A DNA stretch of 64,000 nt from Strigops habroptila (taxonomy: Eukaryota > Chordata > Aves > Psittaciformes > Psittacidae): NCBI RefSeq assembly GCF_004027225.2, contig NC_044301.2:18586733-18650732 (forward strand), given 5' to 3'. A model generated the notes under the pieces. It worked only from the letters and a program-made list of their open reading frames with translations. It did not search any database and had not been told where the DNA came from. Each line of letters starts with the position of its first letter. The first letter of the stretch is position 1. Positions 20,584-31,600 of the stretch are shown here, piece after piece. Both the position numbers and the translations under genes were made by a program.

Positions 20584-20656
20584 GCCTACAGCTATGCCAC
20601 CCTGAGAACGCTCGATCTCATATGATCTCGGAAGCTAAGCACGGTTGGGCTCGGGT
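20584..20656 (+). pseudogene. 5S rRNA-derived segment in ERV-L leader
   Basis: GCCTACAGCTATGCCACC, then CTGAGAACG, GATCTCGGAAGCTAAGCA and GGTTGGGC follow the first 70 or so nucleotides of vertebrate 5S rRNA in order and sense orientation. The second half of 5S, including box C, is absent. The counterpart in the other provirus is at 62852-62920. Confidence 0.85.
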
Positions 20657-20826
20657 CTCGTCTAAAGTTAAATGACAATCTAAGAAGACCCTGAGGCTGG
20701 ACAGTTATGAGTGGCAGGGTGTGTGGGATAGTATGGGCAAGTATCTAGGCCAGTGGGCCCCTCCAGTGCTTTGGAACTTCACCACTGAATAACTGCAGAA
20801 TCCAGAAAAACTAGTAAAACACTTAA

Positions 20827-22168
20827 ATGAGGTGTGCTGTCATCCTGGCACTACCGGAGAGGGACAAATCATGGCAACGTGCTGGGGCTTGGCCTACGCC
20901 TACAGAGCCTTGTTCTGTAAGGAGCAGGATAAAGATGTCTCTGGACCTGACTGCAAAGCAAAAAAAAACCAAAAAACGCAGCTACTCAAACCCTAAAAAC
21001 AGACACTGCAGCTACTCGAACCAGTGATAGACACTGCAGCTAAACCAAAGGAACAATCTGTGCCAACATCAGTTGCCCCTATAAGTAAGAAGAAAAGGAA
21101 ACAAGCAGCATGAAAAAGCTGCTTGTGCAGTGAAGGAAGATGCACTCAGCGCACAAACACAGGGGGCAACATTTGAACGAGAGGAATTAGTACAGGAACC
21201 AGAGGAAGAGGTAACTTCTCCATCCCAGATCATGACAGAGCTGAGGAATATACGAAAAGATTTCACCCGTCTTCCAGGGGAGCACATTGTCACCTGCTTG
21301 CTCCAATGCTGGGACAATGGGGCCGATGGTCACAAACTAGAAGGTAGGGAAGCCAAGCAGCTGGGATCACTTGCTAGGGAATGGGGAATTGACAAAGCGA
21401 TTGCAAAAGAGAAATGAGCCCTCACCCTTTGGAGGTGGCTCTTGGCAGCTGTGAAGGAAAGGTTTCCCTACAAGGACTATGTTATGTGTTGCTCAGCCAA
21501 GTGGACCACAATAGAGAAAGGCATCCAGTCCCTGAGGGAATCAGCCATTCTAGAGATAATCGATCATAGGCTGGATGCTGGGAATGCATCTGTAGATCCA
21601 GATGAAGTTGAATGTACATGACCCATGTGGCAGAAACTTACACGGAGTGCACCATCATCATATGCCCAGTCACTGGCATCAATGACCTGGAATGAGGCAG
21701 CACCACCAACAGTGGATGAAGTGACTCATCAACTCCGAGAGTTCAAAGACAATCTCACCCCTTCCATCATTTCAGCTGTGGAAAACTGTCCCAGGAGTTC
21801 AAACAATTGAGAGACGATTTATCCGATCTATCCAGCTCCCCATGTGCACCAAACCATGTCTCAACTATTAAAAGAGAAGATATAAGAGGTACATGCCATG
21901 GGCCACCCTATGGTTTTACCTGCGGGACCACGGAGAAGACATGAGAAAGTGGGATGGAAAACCTACCTCAGTTCTGGAGCAACGGGTGCGTGAACTGAAG
22001 AGGAGAACAATGGTCAAGGATGATCCTCCCATGAAAGTTGCTGCTCCAGTCTCTGGTGAACAGTTTCCCAAATGGAGTGGAAGAGCTGATTTTATTCTAG
22101 CTCCTGTGATAAGGAATACTAATCCCTTTCTACAAGACATAAGTGGAGAATTTTATGATCACTATTAG
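20827..22168 (+). pseudogene. ERV-L gag-like region, broken
   Basis: Consecutive open pieces (20827-21027, 21130-21417, 21625-21810, 21893-22168) are interrupted by stops at about 21418, 21620 and 21808. The 21130-21810 stretch contains LPGEHIVTCLLQCWDNGADG and LREFKDNLTPSI and is repeated closely at 63480-64000 in the second provirus. That establishes it as internal ERV sequence. I assign gag by position between leader and protease. No zinc knuckle was found. Confidence 0.65.
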
Positions 22169-22189
22169 AGGGGCCCTGCCTCCAGCCAG

Positions 22190-23889
22190 GTGGAGGAGAG
22201 GGATAATCGGGTTTACTGGACTGTGTGGATCAGATGGCCTGGCACATCAGTCCCACAGAAGTATAAGGCTCTAGTAGATACCCACGCACAGTATGCCCTG
22301 ATGCCATCAAACTATCAAGGGGTGGAACGCAAACTGGAATGGGTTGCCCAAGGAAGTTGTGAATGCTCCATCCCTGGCAGTGTTCAAGGCCAGGCTGGAC
22401 AGATCCTTGGGCAACATGGTTTAGTGCAAGGTGTCCCTGCCCATGGCAGGGGGGTTCGAACTAGATGATCTTAAGGTCCTTTCCAGCCCTAACTATTCTA
22501 TGATTCTATCTTTCTGGAGTGACAGGAGGATCCCAAGAGTTGACTGTACTGGAGGCTGAAATCAGCCTGACTGGGAGGAAGTGGCAAAAGCACCCCATTG
22601 TGACTGGTCCAGGGGCTCCATGCATCCTTGGCATAGACTGTCTCAGGAGAGGGTACTTCAAAGACCCAAAAGGGTATAGATGGGCTTTTGGTATCGCTGC
22701 CTTGGAAAGAGAGGAAATGAAGCAGCTGTCCACCTTGCCCGGTCTCTCACAGTATCCTTCTGTTGTGGGGTTGCTGAAGGTCGAAGAACAACAAGTGCCA
22801 ATCACAACCAAAACAGTGCACCGGTGGCAATATTGCACCAACCGAGACTCCTCTATTCCCATTCATAAGCTGATCCATAGACTGGAGAGCCAAAGAGTGA
22901 TCAGCAGGACCCGCTCACCCTTTCATAGCCCCACATGGCCAGTGCAAAAGTCTAATGGAGAGTGGAGACTAAAAGTAGACTATCGCGGCCTGAACGAAGT
23001 CACACCACCATTGAGTGCTGCCGTACTGGACATGCTAGAACTTCAGTATGAACTGGAGCCAAAGGCAGCCAAGTGGGATGCCACAATTGACATTGCCAAT
23101 GCGTTTTTCTCAATCCCTTTGGCAGCAGAATGCAGGCCACAGTTTGCTTTCACTTGGAGGGGCGTCCAGTACACTTGGAACCAACTGCCCCAGGGGTGGA
23201 AACGCAGCCCTACCATCTGCCATGGATTGATCCAGACTGCACTGGAACAGGGGCAAGCTCCAGAACACCTGCAATACATTGATGACATCATCGTGTGGGG
23301 TGATACAGCGGAAGAAGTTTTTGAGAAAGGGAGGAAGATAATCCAAATCCTGCTGAAGGCCGGTTTTGCCATAAAACGGAGTAAGGTCAAGGGACCTGCC
23401 CAGGAGATTCAATTTTTGGGAATAAAATGGCAAGATGGACATTGCCAGATCCCCACAGACGTGATCAACAAGATAACAGCAATGTCTCCACCAACTAACA
23501 AGAAAGAAACACAAGCTTTCATAGGTGTTGTGGGGTTCTGGAGAATGCACATCCCAAATTACAGTTTGATTGTAAGCCCTCTCTACCACGTGACCTATAA
23601 GAAGAATGACTTCAAATGGGGCCCTGAGCAACAACAAGCTTTTGAACAAATTAAACGAGAGACAGTTCATGCAGTAGCCCTTGGACCAGTCCGGGCCGGG
23701 CCAGATGTGAAAAATGTGCTCTATACCGCAGCTGGGGAGAATGGTCCTACCTGGGGCCTCTGGCAGAAAGCTCCAGGGGAGACTCGAGGTCGACCCCTTG
23801 GCTTTTGGAGTCGGGGATATAAAGGATCCGAGGCCAGCTATACTCCCACTGAAAAAGAGATACTGGCAGCCTATGAAGGGGTTTGAGCT
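22190..23889 (+). pseudogene. ERV-L protease and reverse transcriptase, broken by CR1 insertion
   Basis: The protease region reads KALVDTHAQYALMPS near 22263-22308, where the usual DTG has become DTH. A CR1 fragment then interrupts it at 22337-22508. The frame resumes at 22519 and stays open for 455 codons to a TGA at 23884-23886. The polymerase motif QYIDDIIVW is near 23269-23300, with the LPQGWKRSP block near 23185-23210. The open length shows moderate age. Confidence 0.88.
22337..22508 (+). mobile_element. CR1 LINE 3' end nested in ERV-L protease
   Basis: It runs from CTGGAATGGGTTGCCCAAGG through GTGTTCAAGGCCAGGCTGGAC to CTAACTATTCTATGATTCTA. It is 5'-truncated and in the same orientation as the provirus. 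Confidence 0.9.
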
Positions 23890-24661
23890 GCCTCAGAAGT
23901 GATTGGAACTGAAGCGCAGCTCCTCCTGGCACCCCGGTTGCCTGTGCTGGGCTGGATGTTCAAAGGCAGGGTCTCCTCTACCCATCATGCAACTGATGCT
24001 ACATGGAGTAAGTGGGCTGCACTAATTACACAACGAGCTCGAATAGGAAATCCCAGTCGTCCAGGAATTCTAGAAGTCATCATGGACTGGCCAGAGGGCA
24101 AAGATTTTGGGATGTCACCAGAAGAGGAGGTGACGCGTGCTGAAGAGGCCCCACCATATAATGAACTGTCAGAGAGTGAAAAGCAATATGCCTTGTTTAC
24201 TGATGGGTCCTGCTGTATTTTGGGAAAACATCAGAGATGGAAAGCAGATGGAAGTTGCAGAAACTGCTGAAGGAGAGGGTGAATTGAGTCCATTTGCAGA
24301 GGTGAAAGCCATCCAGCTGGCCTTGGACATTGCTGAACGAGAAAAATGGCCAGTACTTTATCTCTCTACTGACTCATGGATGGTGGCAAACGCCCTGTGG
24401 GGGTGGTTGCAGCAATGGAAGCAGAGCAACTGGCAACACAGAGGTAAACCCATCTGGGCTGCTGCATTGTGGCAAGATATCGCTGCTCGGGTGCAGAACC
24501 TGGTGGTGAAGGTACGCCACGTAGATGCTCATGTACCCAAGAGTTGGGCCACTGAGGAACACCAGAACAACCAACAGGTAGATCAAGCTGCTAAGATTCA
24601 AGTGGCTCAAATGGATTTAGATTGGCAACATGCTGTTGCCTGCTATGTAAGACTTTTATAG
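23890..24661 (+). pseudogene. ERV-L RNase H region, frameshifted
   Basis: After the stop at 23884 the pol frame continues (APRLPVLGWMFKGRV, near 23928-23975) to ALFTDGSC near 24190-24215, the first RNase H acidic block. A frameshift near 24240-24260 moves the rest into another frame, with LALDIAEREKWP, LSTDSWMVANALWGW and KVRHVDAHVPKS. It ends at a stop at 24659. RNase H removes RNA from the replication hybrid. This copy is broken. Confidence 0.82.
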
Positions 24662-25041
24662 CCCACCAGCTAGATGGCTTCAGGTCATCAGTAACTGACC
24701 CTGACTTCCCTCTGATCATCACCCCAACAAAGAATGAATTTTGACAAAACCAGATAAGCTTAGCAGTGTCATCAGCAGGCAACAATCCAATACTACACAC
24801 TGTCTCTCCTGCCGTGAAAGATTGTTACAACAGATGGAGCCTGACATCATGGACTGGATGAATTCAGCAACTTTATAGGGATTAGTCCATGGACTAAGTA
24901 ATGACATCTCTCTCTGTGTGGGGGACATATATATATATACACACATACACACATCTATGTATCATGAGACAAAAGCGATGGTACATTGAAAAATGCGTGA
25001 TCTGAGCATCTTCTGAATCGTATGGAATAAGGGGTGGATAC
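24662..25041 (+). other. ERV-L 3' internal remnant; integrase largely absent
   Basis: Only about 380 bp separate the RNase H end from the 3' LTR. I see no HHCC or DDE integrase motifs. A short (AT)n(CA)n tract lies near 24928-24955. Confidence 0.6.
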
Positions 25042-25602
25042 TGTCCTGGCTTCAGCTGTAGCAGTCATTTTCCTTCTTCTTAGTAGCTGGTGCAGTGCTG
25101 TGTTTTTGACTTTCAGCCTGGGAACAACGCCGATAACACCGATGTTTTTAGTTGTTGCTAAGTAATGTTTACTCCGACCAAGGACTTTCTCAGTCTCATG
25201 CTTTGCCAGGGAGGAGGGGAAGCCGGGAGGAAGCAGAGACAGGACACCTGACCCAAACTAGCCAAAGGGGTATTCCATACCACAGCACATCATGCCCAGT
25301 ATATAAACCGGGGGGAGTTACCCGGAAGGCCCAGATCACTGCTTGGGTTGGGTATCGGTCAGCAGGTGGTGAGCAATTGTATCCTCTCCCCTTGTTATTT
25401 CCCTTATCATTATTATTATTGGTGGTAGCAGTAGTGGTTTTGTATTATACCTTAGTTGCGGGACTGCTCTTATCTCCACCCGTGGGAGTTACATTCTTTT
25501 GATTCTCCTTTCCCTCCCTTTGGGAGCGGAGGGAGGAAGAAGGGGGGGAGTGAGCAAGCGACTGCCTCGTCCCGAGTTACTGGCTGGGCTTAAACCACAA
25601 CA
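25042..25602 (+). mobile_element. 3' LTR, short subfamily
   Basis: It starts TGTCCTGGCTTCAGC and reads GACTTTCAGCCTGGGAACAACGCC. Like the copies at 8490 and 18195 it lacks the internal ~60 bp present in the 5' LTR. It ends TTAAACCACAACA. Confidence 0.88.
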
Positions 25603-26954
25603 AGGGTGCAGAGCCCCATCTAAGAGGGGGGAATCTTGGCTGCTGCTGCAGTTTTAAGTATTGTCAGTGATCCAAATCCAAGCTGTACTCGTGTAGATCA
25701 AGGTCAGCTACAGCCCTAGTTGCACTGCTTAGGGCCAGAGTGATTTTACAGTACTCGGGGTAGCTTTGTTTAATTCCCCTTGTCGAGTGGTGCAATGCAG
25801 TGGCTAATTGGAGTCCAGCCTGCTGCCTTGGTTCTTCTTCTCTCCCTATAGCAGACTGGATTTCAGACTAGGCCTACACAGTGGTTCAAAAGGTCAGTTT
25901 TCATTCCTTAAACATGAATTATACCCAGGGCCTCTGCTGGTAGGGACAGCAGCATCATTTATGCTGACAGTACCAGTTGCAGGTGCCTTACCTGCCAAGA
26001 GAGGGTATGAAGTGTAGTGGCCTCTGTCCTACCAGCCCAACTCATGTTACTGGGATCCTGGCCAAGTCCTGTCCACCTTCCACCGCCTCTTTATCTGTAT
26101 CCTAACCCAATACAGGAAGAAGAGCAAGCTGGAGTTGCAACACCAGAACAAGAAATTCCATTTTAAAAGACTCAGTTTCAACACAACTGCTGTCCTGCCA
26201 CAAAAATTCCAGGGAATTGTAGGAACTGGCAAGAAGCTGCTCTTTGACACACCAGTGACTGAAACACACCACCTAGAAACAGGTCCTAGGTAGAGAATCC
26301 TCCCTGAGCTGCAGTCCCCTGGCACAGCTGGCTCTGTGGTCCCTTGGAGCTGGTTTTTGTTCTGCAGGTAAAGCACAGCCAAGTACACCATCCCTTAAAC
26401 CTGACCTGGAAATCCTGACCTCTCCTTTCTTAAAACTAGCAGCCAACTAGCTTTAACAAACTAATCGTGTTATCCAAAGAGGAAGCAGTGAAGCTCTGTT
26501 TCCTAGTATCTGCTAGGCTGTGAGACACAGGATTTTGCAGTATTGACAACACTATCCTTATTCCAGCTAACTAGCAACCTTGCAGAGATCCTTGCTGAAG
26601 GGAATATCATAGCAGCGTACAAGTCATTAGAAATTAAGCTGAGCTGCTGTTTGTGCTCAGCATCCCTCTGCTGCAAGCACAATCCTTTCTAACACAACTG
26701 TGTCAGGGACAAACTCTGCTCCTGATCTTGCAACTAAGATATTTCTCTCTCCCCACAACTGCCCTTTCCTTTTGCACATCAAATCAAGACCCTATCTAGT
26801 CCTAACAGTTGTCCCCTTGGACCTCACCTAGAAAACCCAGCTGCTTTCAATAGGTAGGGCCTAACACACTGGAAAACCACAGGTTTTGGATGGGTGGAAC
26901 AGACTTTGGAAGACCAACTGGCCAGGCAGGATGGAACTGGAGAGAATAAGCACA
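25603..26954. other. Anonymous stretch between provirus and CNOT1 3' end
   Basis: This is where the remaining SETD6 exons would be expected. I searched by eye for SETD6 C-terminal residues in all frames and found nothing convincing. Confidence 0.5.
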
Positions 26955-28045
26955 GTGGGACGTGCATGTCATGACTTTAATGTGTAACTACAGTATGCAT
27001 ACATACAAGAAGTGGGAGAATTAAAGCCCAAGAACTAGAAAGGCTACAAAATACAACACATGGACCAATACTTTATAAAACATTCAAAATCCTTACAAAA
27101 TGGGCTGTATTGGTCCTTTGGGATTTTTTGTTTTGTTGGGGTTGGTTTTTTTTTGGTTTTTTATTTTCCTTTTTTTTTTGCAAACTTATAATGTGTGGTC
27201 ACGGGGTGGGGGGCATGGGAAAAAGTCTAGATTTAACCCCCCTACCTTCCAAAATTTACAAGTGTTAAAAGAAAAAACAACAACAACAAAAAAAAAAAAC
27301 CCACAAAAAAACCAAAAAAAACCAAACAACTATAGGCCTGGTCTCTGGTTTCTTTACTAAAACCAGCTGACCCTCTCCTAAAGGGCCTGCCTGAGGTGTC
27401 TTCTCCAACAGAAAGGAGGTATTCTCTGCCTGCCACTCCACTTGCTGTCTATCAGCATTTGATGAAAAAGCAACACTGAACCTTAAACCCTCCCGTCACC
27501 CCTTTCTGTGTTCCATAGTATTCCCACATTCCAAACACATCCACTTTTTTGGTAAAACAACTTAGTGATTTAAAGGTCCTCCATCCACATAAAGAAAAAT
27601 AAGTCATATATTATAACAACTGGATTTTCAATATTCTTTCGGAGTCTGGGAACATCAGGACAAGGAGGTCTGCCCCAGACAAGTGCTTGGCATCAGCAGC
27701 TGCCCCTTTATTACAAACTGGACAGGCACCAGTTACCCACCTGCCTTTTACACAATTTGCACAAACCCAGAAGTCCAGACAAACATTTCTGTTCCTTGTA
27801 CTTACACTAGTTCAAAATGATATTCACAGCATCATCTGAATTTTGGCCAAAAGTCAAAAAAATTTGTTTCAAACTTTGGAACATTTTTGAACGACCGAAA
27901 CTTTTGGAACAACTTTCACCCAGGGTCAGTTGTGTCTACCCAATCAAGGGGGCTGGGAAGGTCAGGAGCAGCCTTACAGTCTTCTGTCAGTCGATGGGAT
28001 GGGGACCCCCAGGCTGGCACACTTACAACATGACATGTGGCTCAT
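26955..28045 (-). other. CNOT1: CNOT1 3' untranslated region
   Basis: It runs from the CNOT1 stop (TAG, plus strand CTA at 28046-28048) down to about 26955. A T-rich tract (27118-27180) and an A-rich tract (27268-27330) on the plus strand face each other. The 3' end is inferred from a polyadenylation signal and could lie elsewhere. An alternative AATAAA lies near 27710. Confidence 0.6.
26976..26981 (-). terminator. CNOT1: Probable CNOT1 polyadenylation signal ATTAAA
   Basis: Plus-strand TTTAAT reads ATTAAA on the minus strand, followed by GTCATGACATGCACG. It is the best candidate signal about 1.1 kb after the stop codon. Confidence 0.45.
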
Positions 28046-31000
28046 CTAACTGGCACCAGTCCCTTCCATCACTTGCTGGGCCTGCTTCTGCCCCATGCAG
28101 CACTGTGCGACTGATTGGAACAACCTGGACACAGAAGCAAAGCAGTGTTAGATGCATTTATGGCAGCAAGTGGTGCTTCCACTATGAAGCACCAAAAACT
28201 CACAGTGCAACTCAGCCCCTGCTTCAGATGCATAGTTTCAGTTAATTTTGTGGTTAACTTATACTCACTTCTCAATTTCTGGGGCACAGTGAACAAACTC
28301 ATGGTTCCAGAACTTAAATGCTGGATTTTTTATCAGCTCAATGAAAGTAATAAGGAGACCCCAAGGATGAGGCCTGTTTACAATCAGTCGTTCCAAGAGA
28401 ACCCTGAAATCCAAAAGTAAAACCAGTTAGAGCTCAAAAGATCCAACACACAAGGAAGGAAAGTAAAAAGCTGGATGCTGGCACACAAAACACCTTCCAT
28501 CTCACCTAGTGATCTGCTCCTGGATGGCCTCAGTATTGGCCTCTGCAAACAGGTAGAGCATGGTGCAACTGAAGTAGTGGGTGTGACTGTTGGGGTATCG
28601 CAGCTGGTTGGCGATTGCGTTCAAGAAAAGGTACCGGCCTGCAGAAGAAGCAGTGAGTACAGATGGTTTCCCTTACACACATGCACAAAGAAATAAGCAG
28701 CAGCTAGTACTGAGATGAAGGTTTGTGAGCCTGCATTACAAAGGTACAAGAAACAAAACCAACTGATAATATGAAAAAAAACCAAAACAAAACCAAAAAA
28801 CAAACAAAAAAACCCCACAAACAAACAAACAAACAAAAAAACAAAACACCCAACCTGATGGGGCAGGAAGAATTCAATTCCTCTTCATTAAACTTATTTC
28901 TCATTCCCTTGAATATCCCGAACATTTGGTTTGAACATTCTAACATAGCACGACTTACTGTGAATTCCCTAGCAGCTACATAAAATCACCACCTGTATTT
29001 CTCATAGTGCCAACAGACAATCTGCTGTTAAATTTGACATCTCATGAAATAGAAGCATTTCCAGCTCACCTTCAGTATCCAGGTCTACTGCCAAATTCTG
29101 GAAGATGTCCATGTGAGCTGAGTGGGTAATGGTACTCATAGAGGGTGTGCTGCCTTTGTTGTGAATGTGCGCAATAGCTTGAGTACCTACGTAGAGCACC
29201 AGGGCATTAATCAGCTGGATGTTGTAGCGGTTGCCAGGTTCATTTGATACCTAATAGCAAAGATAAAAAAAAAAAAAAAGCATTAACAGTCTATATTCCT
29301 TCAGCAACCGAAGGTACAGCACATACAACAGCAGCATCCAAGTCTCCTCTTGATTATACAGAAAAGAACACAGGGCATCCACAAACTCAATTTAGCATTT
29401 ACCCTTTTGTAACATAGCAGAGATATATATCTCTGTGTGTGTGTGTGTGTATATATATATATTCAAAAGCATCGGAAAAGTGTTGACAGACCCAATGGAC
29501 AATTTTTGTACTCCCTACAAAAGGTAAAGGCAATGTGAATTCACCAGCAGTGCCAGAGGCTGGCTGAAACGCACACCACCTATGCAAATGCTTCCATATG
29601 AGCAATTTTCTGAGTAAGTCCAACTCCAGCCCTGAAGTCTATTGCAAGCCAAGCCCTGTGATGTACAAAATGTGGCTGGTTAATAATTCTGAGCTAGCCT
29701 TTAGCTAATTTGCCTTTAACTCCTAAAGCATTAGCATGCAGATTCACAGATTTCTAGAACAATGAATCAATTTGGAGTAAAAATTTAATCAGATTCTAAA
29801 AAGATGCAATCAAATTCCATAAACCCTGTTGAAACTCAGACAATGCCTGGGTAAGCAGTGCTGGAGTCATGATAGAAGCCACAAGATTCTTCATCACCCA
29901 AAGGTTGAGGACAAAAAAAACCCAAGCAAGCTTGATGCAATCAGCTCTAACTACATTCTTCATTAAGATTTGCAAGGTTGTGCACTAGAGACATGCAAGG
30001 AGAAGAGACAGCCTTACATTTTCAGCACAAGCATTTGGCAGCTCATGTAGATAAAACCATCTGTTTTTAAATTAAATCATTTTAGGGTCCTTAAAGTCAA
30101 CATTCCTCTGCCCTGTGCATTTCACAGGGCTTTTCTACTGCCTGGAACACATGCTTGCTACACACCAAACAAAATTCCTGCAAGGAAGGAGGGTGACTCA
30201 GGCAGTGAAATCATTTGTCCCATGCTATTTGAATTCAGCATCCTCAAAAACCACTCACCTGTAGGTTGCTGCGCAAGTCAGACAAAAAAGTGACCGGAGA
30301 GCGGGTTTTGAGATAGGAATCCAAGTCTTTCTTGAACTGAGGTGGCATCACTCCAGTGAAATTTGTGAGTATTCGTGGAGCAATATTAATCTCACTTAAC
30401 ATGTCTACCTGTGGAGAGAAAACCAGCTAAAGTCAGCTAAACCATAAGCAATCTCTAAAGGGACAAACTGCAAAAACAGATCTGTAAGTGATTATTACAT
30501 CAACTACTGCTGTTGATCACTTTTTCCTGCCAGCAATGAAAAGGAAACACTAGGCTTTTGCAGATTCCAGAAGAAACTTGGTCTCTAATGTGCAAACTTG
30601 TTAGATGACCATCTCAAGGAATGGAGAGGATAAAAGAAGTCAAGGGTGAGGGCCACAGGGGAATTCAGTCGCAGCCTCTGAAGTCTCCCTATCTACACTC
30701 AAGACAGTTTGGTAGTTTAAGAAAGTACCAACATCCACACAAGTCAGGAACAGCCTTCTTCAGTCTCAAGAAGTTCTAAGCATTGCAGCTTTGCTCCCAT
30801 CACCCTGCGCAGCTCAGACAAGGAAGAATAATAGGACAGTGCTTTAACAGTGTGAGAAAGTTTGCTTCTAATCATTCCATGATGAGGAGCCTGGCATATG
30901 CCCAAAGATTTAATTAGGTAACATTAACACTTCTCAAAGTCTCTCCTCAGTATGCAAGAGGCTTGTGGTTTATCTCATTACTTTCAAGATGGAATCTATG

Positions 31001-31565
31001 TTTCTAATCCAGAAGTATTTGCAATTACATAGTGCTCTTCACCAGCTCTTCAACCACTAGTTAACTGAACTCCAGTCGCCATACATCCTGTAGAACACAA
31101 ACTGTACAATTCAGCATGAGCTGAACAAAACAGGCATGAACTGTTGTCTGAACTTCCAAACAGCAAAGCCACAAAGACTGCTTAAGTAGTCTGGTTTTCA
31201 GTGACAAATGAGACAGGAAAACAATAAATATGCCCTTGCTCCAACATGGTATGCCATTCAGATTTAGGGACATCATAAAATCAGTCTCCCTTTGGGAAAA
31301 GAAAAGCCCTCTGGTTTCACATGCAAAAGCTGGGTTCTCGGGGCAGGTTTCATGTAATACAAGTCTCACCAGCCTGTCCTTTCAGGTTGAACCTGCACAG
31401 ACCTTGCAAGTGAGCTAAGTGTCTAGGGGTGCCAATGAAGCCATACAGAAAGAAGCAAGCTTTATGCTTCCAACTGCAACAGATTTCATGCAGACAAGCC
31501 TGTATCCTGCTCTGTGTGGAAAACTTCAAACATTAAGTGTTACAAACATAATTGAAACCTACCTG

Positions 31566-31600
<35 letters not shown>

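Larger units (their letters stand above)
19399..25602 (+). mobile_element. ERV-L-type provirus with mismatched LTRs, integrase region missing
   Basis: Order: 5' LTR 19399-20006, tRNA-Lys-type primer site, leader ORF, 5S-rRNA-like segment, gag-like region, protease and reverse transcriptase, RNase H, a short remnant, 3' LTR 25042-25602. Reverse transcriptase residues such as QEIQFLGIKWQDG and ETRGRPLGFWSR are typical of class III (ERV-L) pol. Flanks GCCAG (left) and AGGGT (right) do not match, and the LTRs belong to different subfamilies. No envelope gene is visible, as is usual for ERV-L. Confidence 0.88.

Noticed and set aside
20584-20656. Functional 5S rRNA gene
   Set aside because: Only the first ~70 nt are present, box C is missing, and it sits inside a retroviral leader at two loci.
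23110-23670. 186-codon minus-strand open frame
   Set aside because: It is the antisense shadow of the ERV-L reverse-transcriptase frame.
25808-26391. Possible SETD6 C-terminal exons or an unrelated gene
   Set aside because: No matching residues in any frame and no matching splice structure.
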